Origin: Alphaproteobacteria bacterium
GTDB taxonomy: Bacteria; Pseudomonadota; Alphaproteobacteria; TMED109
Direction: 5' to 3'
DNA: 64,000 bases
Assembly (NCBI GenBank): GCA_022825235.1
Contig: JAJDYI010000086.1
Location: 1-64,000, forward strand
Positions 6,141-15,224 of this stretch are shown piece after piece. How positions within the stretch are numbered: position 1 is the stretch's first letter; each line of letters starts with the position of its first letter. The notes below the pieces were generated by a model that was not told the origin of the DNA, searched no databases, and saw only the letters and a list, made by a program, of their open reading frames with translations. The translations under genes and the position numbers were made by a program.

Positions 6141-9100
6141 TCAGAACTGCAGCCCGAGGTCGATGCCCAGCACCTGTTCGGGGCGGGTTGCGCCGCCCTC
6201 GCGGTGATCGCCCATGACCTCCACGTCGAAATGCAGGTGCGGCGCCGCGAACCGCACGCCGATCCCGACGCGCTGACGATCCGTCTCCGCCAGACCCGTC
6301 AGGGCGAACGGGGTCAGCACCCCGTATGGCGGCAGGACGACGCCGTAGCCGACGCGCGCATCGAGCGCCGCCCCGGCCGGGGTCCCGGCCGCCGTCGGCA
6401 GCTCCTCGCGCCACAGCACGCCAGCGGCACCCGTTGCGGCGCCCCAGCGCGGGTTCAGCGCGAGCGACAGCCCGCGCCCCTGCGCCCCGGGGCCGACCCG
6501 TGCGGTGAGGCTCACGCCCTGCTCCTCCGCGCCGTCCTCGGAATGCGCCGCGAGCCAGCGCCCGCGCGCCTCGAGTTCGAGGCGCGGCGCCGTGTAGCGG
6601 AGGCCACCTGCCACCTCGAGGCCGGTCCCCTCCAGGCCGTCGCCGCCGTCGCGCCGCGCCGCCGCTTCGACGAACGGGATCAGCGCGGTGTCCCCGGCCA
6701 GCACGATGTGCCGCGAGGCCTCGAGCCCGGCCCGTGCCCGCCAGCTGTCGGCGGTGAGCCCGTGGATGGTGTCGGGGCCATCGTCGGTCTCCAGGCGCGC
6801 CATGTGGACGTCCGCCCGCGCCGCGAGGTCGATGCCGGCGAGCGCCGCCAAGTCGTGGCGCACGCCGATCGACGCCATCTGCATCGAGAGGTCGCTGGTT
6901 GCCTCAGGATCATCGTCGAGCCCGTGCCGGGCTTCGCCCTGCCCGGCGCCCAGCACGGCCTGCAGCTCCAGCCCCTCCGCCACGGTCCAGCGGCCGTACG
7001 GATAGATCGCCGTGAGCGAGGTCTCGAGGCGGCCCTGGCCGGCGCCCGCGCCGGCGTCCTCGAAGGCATACGTCGCTTCGCCCGTCCCGTGCGAGACCGC
7101 GACGCCGGCCACCCAGGCGCCGGCGCGCGCATCCACGCCGAGCCAGCCCGTGGTGAGATCGCCGTCGTAGCGCATCCCGGATTCCGGACGCCCCTCGAAG
7201 CTGCCGAGATCGCCGCGGCCCCAGAGCGACCAGCGCGCCGCCATCGGGTCGAAGCCCGCCGACCCCTCCGCCACGCCGAGCGCCAGCGAGAAGGCGCTTC
7301 CATGCAGGAGGTCCGCGGTTGCGAGACCCCGGGTCCGCCCGGCGCCCATGCAGCCGTCGGCGGCGCCGAAGTGCGCCGCACCGAACGCCGTCCGGGCGCC
7401 GTGGGCGCTGTGGGCGTCGACGGCGTCCGGCGGACAGAGCGGCGTGAAGCCGGCCATGGTGGTCCCCGTGGCCGCGCCGGGCGACACGGTCTGGCCGGCC
7501 AGCGTCAGGCTGCTCGCCGACATCGAGGCCGTGAGACGCGAACCGATGGTGTCGAGCGCACTCGTCACCGCGCGGCGCGCCACCGCCGAAAGCGCACCCT
7601 CCACTGCGGTCGTCACCTGCGCCGCGTGCGTATCCGCGACCACCGTGGCGGTCTCCGCGCTGGTCAGGCTCTCGGCGTTGCCCTCGTCGTCGGTGAAGGA
7701 GGCACGGACCTTCAGCGTGCGACCGAGGTCCGCATCGCCGATCCGGTAGGTCGCGCTGGTCGCGCCCGGGATAGTGGTCTCGGAGGTGCCGTCCACCCGG
7801 ATCCACTGCCAGGCATAGCTGGCACCGGCGAGCCCATCGGCGTCGGCGATCGTGCCCGGGCCTGCGGCCAGGGTCTGGCCCACCGCAGGCGTCCCCGCGA
7901 TTGCCGGCGCGCCCGTCGCCGGGGTGTTGGCCGGCGGCGGTCCACCACCACCACCCCCACCACCACCGCCGCCGCCACCACCACCGCCGGTTGTCGTCCC
8001 GTCGTCGTCGATGATCGTCAGCGGCACGGCGGCCGGACCGGCGCGGCCCGACTGGGTCACCGTCCCCGAAATCGTCACCCGCGCGTCCGGCGCGTCGGCG
8101 TCGTTGTCCACCGCGGTCACGGTGATGCCGTCGCCGGAACTCTCGGTCTGCCCGGCGGGAATGGTCAGCGTCGAGCCCGAGAGGTTCACAGCCGAGGCCG
8201 GGTTCGCGCCGACCGTGATCGTCGTCGCCGAGCCGGAGACCGAGGCGGACAGGGTGGCCCTCAGGGTTGCGCGGTTGCCAGACCCGCTTTCGGCGATCCG
8301 CGCCGGGGTCAGCACCAAGCGTACCGTGGGCGTGCCGGGGTCGGGTGCATTGGGGTCCGGGATGACGAACTCATCGCTCCAATCCCCGGGGCCCGCGCTG
8401 TTCACGGCCCGCACAATGTAGGTCTGTCCCACGATTTGTTCCGGAAAATCCTCGTATGTGCGGGTGTGGCCGAACGAGGGGGTGCCGGGCTCAAAAACAT
8501 TGCTGCCCGCTTCCTTGTACCGGTATTCGAAGTCGGTAATCTCGGTACCGCCGCTATCCGTCGGCCAGGTCCACCAAAGGCGCACGTCGCCGTCCTGGGT
8601 GCGGAATTCCGCCCTCAGGTTGGTCGGCGCGCTGGGGGGGCGTATCACTAGGAACTCCGCGCTCCACTCGCCGGTGCCTACGGGGGTCGAGGCCCGCACC
8701 TGGAAGGTCTGCCCCACGACTTGGTCCGGAAAATCCACGAACGTGTCGGTGGAGCCGAGCGCGACGAAGCCGGGAACAAAAGAGTTGCTGCCCGCCTCCT
8801 TGTACCGGTAATCGTAGTCAGTGATCGGACTGCCTCTTTCCGCCGGCGCGGTCCACGAAAGGCGCACGTCGCCGGTGGCGGGGAAGAACTCCGTCATCAG
8901 ACCCGTCGGCTTGCCCGGCGGCACCCCCCCGTCCGCGGTCGTCACCGCTGCAGTAGTTTCAGTGAAGAAGCTTCTGTTTTCGGAAGAGGCGTCATTGACG
9001 GAGCGGATGCGGAAATCGTAGTCGGTGTTGGGCAGCAGGCCGGCGCTGGCGTATCCGAGGGTGACCTCGGTGTCCGGGACAGCGACGAACTTGGTCCCAG

Positions 9101-9500
9101 CTTCGGGGTTGGCGGTCCAGTCGCCGGTAGCATCCAAGCGCCACTGGACCTCGTAGCCGGTCAACGTGCCGTGGCCCGCGCTCGTGACCGCGTCCCAAGA
9201 GAGCGTGACCTCAACGAGCATGTCGGACGCCGCCGCCGAGAAGCCGGAGACGTTCGCTGGCCGCTGATGATTCGCCTCGGCTTCCGGCGCGAAGGCGGAC
9301 AGGGCGAACGCTGCGAGAAGGAAGGCGCCCGCCGCACGGCGGGCAGCAGCACTTACGGAGCGGGCAAGGCCCCGGGCCGGGCGCAGGGATAGCTCGGCGC
9401 CTACTGTAATCCGCGAATTCATGCTTGCAGCGGTCGGAGATGAAGCCGGGCCTGGAGCTGCCCTGGTCCGGGTTTCGTAGCCGAGGATGTCTGCGAGCAT
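6141..9500 (-). CDS. Autotransporter with three FN3 domains, Ig-like domain and beta-barrel (copy 1)
   Basis: This large outer-membrane autotransporter is about 1119 aa. In order it has an N-terminal leader, a hydrophobic signal core (AGAFLLAAFALSAFAPEAEA), three fibronectin type III domains (each with LSW, then YRYKEAG and VGQTxxVRA), and a Calx-beta-like domain (ITVGANPASAVNLSG to VTAVDNDADAPDARVTISG). A linker of 16 consecutive Gly follows, then an Ig-like domain (YAWQWIRVDG) and a C-terminal barrel of about 390 aa ending GIDLGLQF with terminal Phe, as needed for BAM insertion. The ATG at 9500 has GAGG five bases upstream and is conserved in the paralogue. An ATG at 9422 would give a more normal signal peptide, so the start is uncertain. 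It is probably an adhesin or surface-display protein. Confidence 0.88.
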   Translation of the reverse strand: MLADILGYETRTRAAPGPASSPTAASMNSRITVGAELSLRPARGLARSVSAAARRAAGAFLLAAFALSAFAPEAEANHQRPANVSGFSAAASDMLVEVTLSWDAVTSAGHGTLTGYEVQWRLDATGDWTANPEAGTKFVAVPDTEVTLGYASAGLLPNTDYDFRIRSVNDASSENRSFFTETTAAVTTADGGVPPGKPTGLMTEFFPATGDVRLSWTAPAERGSPITDYDYRYKEAGSNSFVPGFVALGSTDTFVDFPDQVVGQTFQVRASTPVGTGEWSAEFLVIRPPSAPTNLRAEFRTQDGDVRLWWTWPTDSGGTEITDFEYRYKEAGSNVFEPGTPSFGHTRTYEDFPEQIVGQTYIVRAVNSAGPGDWSDEFVIPDPNAPDPGTPTVRLVLTPARIAESGSGNRATLRATLSASVSGSATTITVGANPASAVNLSGSTLTIPAGQTESSGDGITVTAVDNDADAPDARVTISGTVTQSGRAGPAAVPLTIIDDDGTTTGGGGGGGGGGGGGGGGPPPANTPATGAPAIAGTPAVGQTLAAGPGTIADADGLAGASYAWQWIRVDGTSETTIPGATSATYRIGDADLGRTLKVRASFTDDEGNAESLTSAETATVVADTHAAQVTTAVEGALSAVARRAVTSALDTIGSRLTASMSASSLTLAGQTVSPGAATGTTMAGFTPLCPPDAVDAHSAHGARTAFGAAHFGAADGCMGAGRTRGLATADLLHGSAFSLALGVAEGSAGFDPMAARWSLWGRGDLGSFEGRPESGMRYDGDLTTGWLGVDARAGAWVAGVAVSHGTGEATYAFEDAGAGAGQGRLETSLTAIYPYGRWTVAEGLELQAVLGAGQGEARHGLDDDPEATSDLSMQMASIGVRHDLAALAGIDLAARADVHMARLETDDGPDTIHGLTADSWRARAGLEASRHIVLAGDTALIPFVEAAARRDGGDGLEGTGLEVAGGLRYTAPRLELEARGRWLAAHSEDGAEEQGVSLTARVGPGAQGRGLSLALNPRWGAATGAAGVLWREELPTAAGTPAGAALDARVGYGVVLPPYGVLTPFALTGLAETDRQRVGIGVRFAAPHLHFDVEVMGDHREGGATRPEQVLGIDLGLQF
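7938..7988 (-). repeat. Poly-glycine-encoding triplet tract
   Basis: Sixteen consecutive Gly codons (mostly GGT and GGC) form a low-complexity trinucleotide tract inside copy 1 between the Calx-like and Ig-like domains. The paralogue has a shorter linker (PPPPPPGGGGGGG) at the same point, encoded by a G/C inverted repeat. The tract is likely to change length by replication slippage. Confidence 0.8.
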
Positions 9501-9860
9501 GGGAACCTCACGCGATTGCAACGCCAGCGGCGGCGCATCGGGTCCGCCGCCCACACGAAAGTCGCGCTGGCGCACGACCCGGCGCGACACGCATCGACCG
9601 CCGGCCCGCGACATTCCGCCTCGTCGTGCCGGCAGCGCAATTCTGCGTAGTTATAGCACTCTATGTAGTCAATATACGCACTACTATGATCACTGGCGAG
9701 GTCGCGCTAATAGAGGTCGAGTTGATCTGCCCCTCGGCACGCCACCGACAGCGCGGTGCACCGGGGTTCAGGGCGCTTGGTCAGGTCGCGCCGCGCGCCG
9801 CATGGGAGAGGAAGGAGCCCGGACGCAATCCGGCAATGCGGGGCGGGTGAACCCGGCGCT
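9423..9860 (-). repeat. Duplicated leader region, copy 1
   Basis: The region upstream of autotransporter copy 1 is clearly similar to the region upstream of copy 2 (13,215-13,650). Shared parts include the stretch around the start (GAGGTTCCCATG on the minus strand), the 15-mer CGCATCGACCGCCGG (9590-9604) inside a longer match, and a distal block near 9758-9860 with CACCGGGG, GGTCAGGTCG, TGGGAG and GAAGGAGC. The AT-rich core at about 9645-9695 is the likely promoter area on the minus strand, although no clean -35/-10 pair was found. A shorter copy of the 15-mer also occurs at 6122-6136, after copy 1. Confidence 0.65.
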
Positions 9861-9861
9861 A

Positions 9862-10196
9862 TGTAGGTCCTTCTCAACCCGTCAGGCGCCCATCCTGCGC
9901 GACAAGTCCGCCCTGGACCTCGGCCACTGGGCCGGCGAAGGGGTGGAAGGCGCCCGTGCCATCATCGTTGCCCGCAGGGGCGTCATCGCCACCGGCGGCA
10001 AGAAGGAATGCTCAGCCGGATCACCGGTAGGGCGCGTTGTGACGCGCCGTGTTCGACAACCCGCTCGTCGCCAGATCGCCCGCAAGCCGCGCGCGCCGCC
10101 GTCAGCGGCAAGTCCGAACCGGTACCGGCACATCACCGATCCATGCGTGCGCGGTAACCGGTGAATGGCCGCTCGGCGGGGTTACACGCCTGGCCG
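9862..10196. other. Intergenic between autotransporter copies
   Basis: No gene is assigned. A plus-strand frame with ILRDKSALDLGHWAGEG is open for about 80 codons but matches nothing I recognise. The region mostly separates the two paralogues and contains one hairpin (10,031-10,048). Confidence 0.4.
10031..10048. terminator. Hairpin downstream of autotransporter copy 2
   Basis: GGCGCGT and ACGCGCC form a perfect 7-bp stem with a four-base loop, about 150 bp past the stop codon of copy 2. No T-tract follows, so terminator function is only possible. Confidence 0.35.
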
Positions 10197-13100
10197 TCAG
10201 AACTGCAGCCCGAGGTCGATGCCCAGCACCTGCTCGGGACCGGCCGCGCCACCCTCGCGGTGATCGCCCGCGACCTCCACGTCGAAACGCAGGTGCGGTG
10301 CTGCGAACCGCACGCCGATTCCGACGCGCCGGCTGTCCGCGTCCGCGAGGCCCGTGCGGGCAAACGGGGTCAGCACTCCGTACGGCGGCAGGACGACGCC
10401 GTAGCCGACGCGCGCATCGAGCGCCGCCCTGGCCGGGGCACCGGCCGCCGTCGGCAGCTCCTCGCGCCACAGCGCCCCGGCGCCGCCCGTCGCGGCGCCC
10501 CAGCGCGGATTCAGCGCAAGCGACAGCCCGCGCCCCTGCACCCCGGGGCCGATCCGTGCGGTGAGGCTCACGCCCTGCTCCTCCGCGCCGTCCTCGGAGT
10601 GCGCCGCGAGCCAGCGGCCGCGCGCCTCGAGTTCGAGGCGCGGTGCGGTGTAGCGGAGACCCCCCGCCACCTCGAGGCCGCTCCCCTCCAGGCCGTCGCC
10701 GCCGTCGCGCCGCGCCGCCGCTTGGACGAACGGGATCAGCGCGGTGTCCCCGACCAGTACGATGTGCCGCGAGGCCTCGAGTCCGGCCCGTGCCCGCCAG
10801 CTGTCGGTGGTGAGCCCGTGGATGTAGTCCGGGCCGTCGTCAGTCTCCAGGCGCGCCACGTGGACGTCCGCCCGGGCCGCGAGGTCGATGCCGGCGAGCG
10901 CCGCCAAGTCGTGGCGCACGCCGATCGATGCCATCTGCATCGAGAGGTCGCTAGTTGCCTCAGGATCATCGTCGAGCCCGTGCCGGACTTCGCCCTGCCC
11001 GGCGCCCAGCACGGCCTGCAGCTCCAGCCCGTCCGCCACGGTCCAGCGGCCGTACGGGTAGATCGCCGTGAGCGAGGTCTCGAGGCGGCCCTGGCTGGCG
11101 CCCGCGGCGGCGTCCTCGAAGGCATACGTCGCATCGCCCGTCCCGTGCGAGACTGCGACGCCCGCGACCCACGCGCCGGCGCGCGCATCCACGCCGAGCC
11201 AGCCCGTGGTGAGATCGCCGTCGTAGCGCATCCCGGATTCCGGGCGCCCCTCGAAGCTGCCGAGGTCGCCCCGGCCCCAGAGCGACCAGCGCGCCGCCTT
11301 CGGGTCGAAACCCGCCGAGCCCTCCGCCACGCCGAGCGTCAGCGAGAAGGCGCCCCCGCCGAGGAGGTCCGCGGTCGCGAGGCCCCGGGTCCGACCGGCG
11401 CCCGTGCAGCCGTCGGCCGTGCCGAAGCGCGCCGCACCGAACGCCGTCCCGACGCCGTGGGCGTCGACGGCGCCCGGCGGACAGAAGGGCGCCAGGCCGG
11501 CCATGGCCGTCCACGCGGCCCCGCCGGGCGATACCGCCTCGCCGGCCAGCGTCAGGCTGCTCGCCGACATCGAGGCCGTGAGCCGCGAACCGATGGTGTC
11601 GAGCGCGCTCGATACCGCGCGGCGCGTCACCGCCGCGAGCGCGCCCTCCACCGCCGTCGTCACCCGCGCCGTGCGCGTATCCGCGGCCACCGTGGCGGTC
11701 GCCGCGCTGGACAGGCGCTCGTCGTTGCCCGCGTCGTCGGTGAACGAGGCTCGTACCTTCAGCGTGCGGCCGAGGTCCGCACCGGTGATGAGGTAGGCCG
11801 CATTGGTCGCGCCCGCGATGGCGCGCTCCGCGCCCCTGCTCTCGATCCGGACCCACTGCCACGCATAGCTGGCACCGGTGAGCCCGTCGGCGTCGGCGAT
11901 CGTGCCCCGGCCCGCGGTCAGGGTCTGGCCCACCGTCGCCGTGCCGGTGATTGTCGGCGCGCCCGTCGCCGGGGTGTTGGCCGGAGTTGCACCACCACCG
12001 CCCCCGCCGCCGGGCGGCGGGGGCGGCGGGGCCCTATCGCCATCGTCGTCCGTAATGGTCAGCGTCACGCCGGCCGGGGCGGTCGGGGCCGTGCTGCCCA
12101 CCACGGCCACCGTGCCCGAAATCGTCACCTGTGCATCCGGCGCGTCGGCGTCGTTGTCCACCGCGGTCACGGTGATGCCGGCGCCCGAGCTCGCGGTCCG
12201 GCCGGCGGGAATGGTCAGCGTCGTGCCTGAGAGGTCCACTGCCCCGACCGGGTTCGCGCCGACCGTGACCGTCGTCGCCGAGCCGGAGACCGCGGAGGAC
12301 AGGGTGGCCGTCAGGGTCGCGCTGTTGCCGGCCCCGCTCTCGTTGATCGAATTCGGCGTCAGGACGAGGGTCACCGCGGGCGCGTCGGGGTCAGGGACGA
12401 GGAACTCCTCGCTCCACGGGCCGTGGCCTTCGCTGTTCACGGCCCGGATCTGGTACGTCTGGCCCGCGACGCTCTCAGGAAAATCCGAGGACGTGGCGGA
12501 GGAACCGAGGTTGATGGCGCTGCGGAAATTGGCCGCGCCCGCATCCATGTACCGGTAGTGGTAAGTGGTGATCGGGGTGCCGCCCGTGAACACCGGCGCG
12601 CTCCACGACAGGGTCAGTCTCACTTGGCCGACGCTGGTGCGCGTCTCCGCCCTGAGGCCGGTCGGCGCCCCGGGTGGGGACACGACGGTAAGCTCCGCGC
12701 TCCACGGACCTTCGCCCGCACTCGTCACGGCACGCACCTGAATGGTCAGCCCCGCGATGATGCCCGGAAAATCCTGGGACGTGGCGGCAGAAGAGAGGTC
12801 GAATTCCCGGCTGAATGCTGTGTCGCCCGGTTGCTTGTACCGGTACTGGTACCTGGTGATCGGGCCGCCAGTGCCGAGGTCCGTCGGCGCGGTCCACGAC
12901 AGGACCACTGTCACTTGGCCGAAGTTGGTTCGCGTTTCCGCCCTGAGGTCGGTCGGCGCGCCGGGCGGCGCCGCGTCCGCCGGCGCGAAGGTGGACAGGG
13001 CGAGCGTCGCGAGAAGGAAGGCGCCCGCTGTGCGGCCGGCGAAGGCGGCTGCGGAGCGGAAAAGGCCTCGGTGTGCGTGCGAGGCTGGCGCGCTGCAGCG

Positions 13101-13292
13101 ATGGCGCTCCTTGTCTGCAGTGTCATTACGGCTCGACCCGTCTGGAAGGTCATGATGCGGCCAACGGCGCGGGCGCAGGGATGGCTCGGCGCTTACCGTA
13201 ATCCGCGAACTCATACTTGCAGCGGTCGGAGATGAAGCCGGACCTGGAGCCGTCCCGGTCTGTGGCTCGTTGCCGAGGACGTCTGCGAGCAT
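10197..13292 (-). CDS. Autotransporter with two FN3 domains, Ig-like domain and beta-barrel (copy 2)
   Basis: This paralogue of the downstream autotransporter is about 1031 aa. It has a long, poorly conserved leader, a signal core (AGAFLLATLALSTFAPADA), two FN3 domains (RYQYRYKQPGDTAF and YHYRYMDAGAANF), a Calx-beta-like domain (VGANPVGAVDLSG to DADAPDAQVTISG) and a Pro/Gly linker. An Ig-like domain (YAWQWVRIESRGAE) and a beta-barrel ending GIDLGLQF follow. The barrel is nearly identical to copy 1, while the passenger differs by one FN3 unit. The start at 13,292 (GAGGTTCCC before ATG) matches copy 1, with 13,214 as the alternative. The pattern suggests tandem duplication followed by passenger divergence, with gene conversion possible in the barrel. 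Confidence 0.87.
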   Translation of the reverse strand: MLADVLGNEPQTGTAPGPASSPTAASMSSRITVSAEPSLRPRRWPHHDLPDGSSRNDTADKERHRCSAPASHAHRGLFRSAAAFAGRTAGAFLLATLALSTFAPADAAPPGAPTDLRAETRTNFGQVTVVLSWTAPTDLGTGGPITRYQYRYKQPGDTAFSREFDLSSAATSQDFPGIIAGLTIQVRAVTSAGEGPWSAELTVVSPPGAPTGLRAETRTSVGQVRLTLSWSAPVFTGGTPITTYHYRYMDAGAANFRSAINLGSSATSSDFPESVAGQTYQIRAVNSEGHGPWSEEFLVPDPDAPAVTLVLTPNSINESGAGNSATLTATLSSAVSGSATTVTVGANPVGAVDLSGTTLTIPAGRTASSGAGITVTAVDNDADAPDAQVTISGTVAVVGSTAPTAPAGVTLTITDDDGDRAPPPPPPGGGGGGGATPANTPATGAPTITGTATVGQTLTAGRGTIADADGLTGASYAWQWVRIESRGAERAIAGATNAAYLITGADLGRTLKVRASFTDDAGNDERLSSAATATVAADTRTARVTTAVEGALAAVTRRAVSSALDTIGSRLTASMSASSLTLAGEAVSPGGAAWTAMAGLAPFCPPGAVDAHGVGTAFGAARFGTADGCTGAGRTRGLATADLLGGGAFSLTLGVAEGSAGFDPKAARWSLWGRGDLGSFEGRPESGMRYDGDLTTGWLGVDARAGAWVAGVAVSHGTGDATYAFEDAAAGASQGRLETSLTAIYPYGRWTVADGLELQAVLGAGQGEVRHGLDDDPEATSDLSMQMASIGVRHDLAALAGIDLAARADVHVARLETDDGPDYIHGLTTDSWRARAGLEASRHIVLVGDTALIPFVQAAARRDGGDGLEGSGLEVAGGLRYTAPRLELEARGRWLAAHSEDGAEEQGVSLTARIGPGVQGRGLSLALNPRWGAATGGAGALWREELPTAAGAPARAALDARVGYGVVLPPYGVLTPFARTGLADADSRRVGIGVRFAAPHLRFDVEVAGDHREGGAAGPEQVLGIDLGLQF

Positions 13293-13650
13293 GGGAACCT
13301 CACGCAATTCCAACGCCGGCGGCGACGCATCGGGTTCCGCTGCTCGCAAGAAAGCCGCGCTGGCGCACGTTCCAGCGCGACCCGCATCGACCGCCGGCCC
13401 GCGACATTCCGCCTCGTCGAGCCGGCAGCAAAATTGTACGCATTTATGTCATTGTAAGTATCGAAAATGCGCATGCATATGATATGTCGTGATGTTGCTT
13501 TGATAGGGGTTGAGCCGAGCTGCACGCCACAGGCGGACCGGCGCACCGGGGGTCACGGGTCCCGGTCAGGTCGAGCCGTGTGCCGTATGGGAGGGGAAGG
13601 AGCTTGGGCGCAGGCCGGCGATGCGAGGCGGGGAGAACCAGGCGCCGCGT
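13215..13650 (-). repeat. Duplicated leader region, copy 2
   Basis: This is the counterpart of 9,423-9,860, upstream of autotransporter copy 2. It carries the same 15-mer CGCATCGACCGCCGG (13,383-13,397) followed by CCCGCGACATTCCGCC. An AT-rich core lies at about 13,430-13,500 and the same distal block at about 13,535-13,640. Its conservation outside coding sequence shows that the duplication included the promoter and leader. Confidence 0.65.
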
Positions 13651-13778
13651 GGGCCCTGGGCGTGAGCGCGGCAGTTGATGGTGCGGCTATCAGGCCATTT
13701 GACGGGAACTGAGCATGGACGGGGCAGGTGGTCGGGGTGTTGCAAGCCCGTCTGGCGCGACACCGCCCTGACCGCCCT

Positions 13779-13802
13779 CCCGGCCACGCGAAAGTGGCCG
13801 GG
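13779..13802. terminator. Strong hairpin at the 3' edge of the group II intron
   Basis: CCCGGCCAC and GTGGCCGGG form a perfect 9-bp stem with a six-base loop directly next to the end of the intron's last domain. It may be a terminator-like hairpin of the target site. Class C introns favour such hairpins, but normally on the 5' exon side. Confidence 0.55.
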
Positions 13803-13836
13803 TAGACGGGGGCCTTGCGGCGCCCCGTCCCCCACA

Positions 13837-13870
13837 GACCCGAGCGTGCGCGATTGACGCACTCGGTTCC
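13837..13870 (-). ncRNA. Group II intron domain V
   Basis: The 34-nt sequence beginning GGAACCGAGTGCG and ending CGCTCGGGTC folds into a lower helix of about nine pairs. A two-base bulge and a short upper helix with a small loop follow, the architecture of the catalytic domain V. It sits about 20 nt after the stop codon of the intron-encoded protein, the expected position. Confidence 0.65.
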
Positions 13871-13887
13871 TCACATGACAGTTTCGC

Positions 13888-15224
13888 TCAGGCGGCGTAG
13901 ATGGACCGCGTGACCGTGGCTGGTGGCAGGGGGAGGCGTTTGAGGATGGCATTGAACCGCCCCCACTCGATTTCCCCGTTGCGGTGGCGCCGGCCGAGCC
14001 AGCGTCGCCAGCTTCTGACGACAGCCATCCGGAACCGGGAGAGCTGTTTGCCGTTGCCCGTCAGACCGTAGTAGGCGCAGTGGCCCCGGATGACACTGGC
14101 AAGATGCCGGTGCTGAACCCCAAGCGGCAGGTGGCGGTGTGGTTTGCACCACTCCCCAACCGACTTGACGGCCCGCGCAAGGCGCGTTCTGGCGGTGAAC
14201 TGCCGCACGACCCAACGTCCTTTCCGCGACCTGCCCCACAAGTGGGTGAAGCCGAGGAAGTCGAACTGGTCCTGTACATCGTGTCCACCTCCGCTCCCGG
14301 GCCGGAAGTCCACGAACCGCGTCTTGGTCGGGTGGAGCTTGAGCCCGTACCTCTCAAGACGCTGGCCCAGAACGGCCAGCACACGCTCACCGTCCCGGCG
14401 GTCCTTGAAGGCGATGACAAAATCATCGGCAAAACGCACGAGCCGGCAGGCTCCCACGCGCGGCTGCACGGTCTCCTGCATCCACACGTCCAGCACATGG
14501 TGCAGGACGATATTGGAGAGGCAGGGTGTGATACCACGCAGCCCTGAGGTGCGCCCGCTTCGGAGCGTTGCAGAACGCCCTTGTCGAGCACACCGGCCTT
14601 CAGCCATTTATCGATCATGCGGCGGATGACGCCGTCCCTGATCCGCAGGTCGAGAAGGTCCCGAAGATGCCTGTGGTCGATCGTGTCGAAGTAGGATTCG
14701 ACGTCGGCATCGATCACCCACCGCAGACCCTCCTCGGCCAGACCCGTCCGCAGATCGCTGAGTGCGTCATGGGCGGATCGACCGCGGCGGAAGCCATACG
14801 AGCACGGCAAGAAGTCCGTCTCGTAGATCGGCTCCAGGATCATCACGATGGCCCGCTGCGCGACCTTGTCTTCCAGGGTCGGGATGCCAAGGGGCCGCCG
14901 TCTCCCATCCGCTTTCGCGATGTAGTGACGACGGACCGGTGGAGCGCGGTAGCTGCCTGACCTGATCCGGTCCATGAGGTCCACAAGGTTGGCCTCAAGA
15001 TCCTTCTCGTAGTCAGCCGCCGTCATCCCGTCCACGCCCGTGGCCCCCTCCTTGCGGGTGAGGTCCCAGGCCCTGTACATCCACTCAAGGTCGATGTGGT
15101 GATGCAACGTGGTGAACACCATGTCCGGGCAGGCTCTCGCCTGTTCGGCTATCCGAGCTTGTTTCGTTGACACGTTGGCGAAGCGCGATGTCTTCACGTG
15201 TTTCCCTCCTTCGGTTCTGTCCAT
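13888..15224 (-). pseudogene. Group II intron reverse transcriptase/maturase, frameshifted
   Basis: The start is the ATG at 15,224 (MDRTEGGKHVKTS), preceded by intron RNA. The first frame holds RT0-RT4: GATGVDGMTAADY, RRHYIAKADGRRRPLGIPT, the FLPCSYGFRRGRSAHDAL block and WVIDADVESYFDTIDH. At APQG (about 14,531-14,546) the frame breaks. The next frame continues with ITPCLSNIVLHHVLD, the catalytic FADDFVIAFK and the maturase region (DFLGFTHLWGRS, then LRRWLGRR-like HRNGEIEWGRF). A net shift of two bases at GGCTGCGTGGTATCACA explains it. All catalytic residues are present, but no full-length protein can be made without recoding. An HNH endonuclease domain is not seen. Confidence 0.8.

Noticed and set aside
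6015-8651. Plus-strand open frame of 878 codons across the autotransporter
   Set aside because: It is an Arg/Ala/Gly-rich antisense shadow of the autotransporter. The minus strand has domains, a signal peptide and a barrel.
9862-10150. Plus-strand gene with ILRDKSALDLGHWAGEG
   Set aside because: No recognisable family, no ribosome binding site, and other frames are open across the same bases.
10161-12230. Plus-strand open frame of 689 codons across the second autotransporter
   Set aside because: Same shadow pattern as in copy 1, which itself shows the two genes are paralogous.
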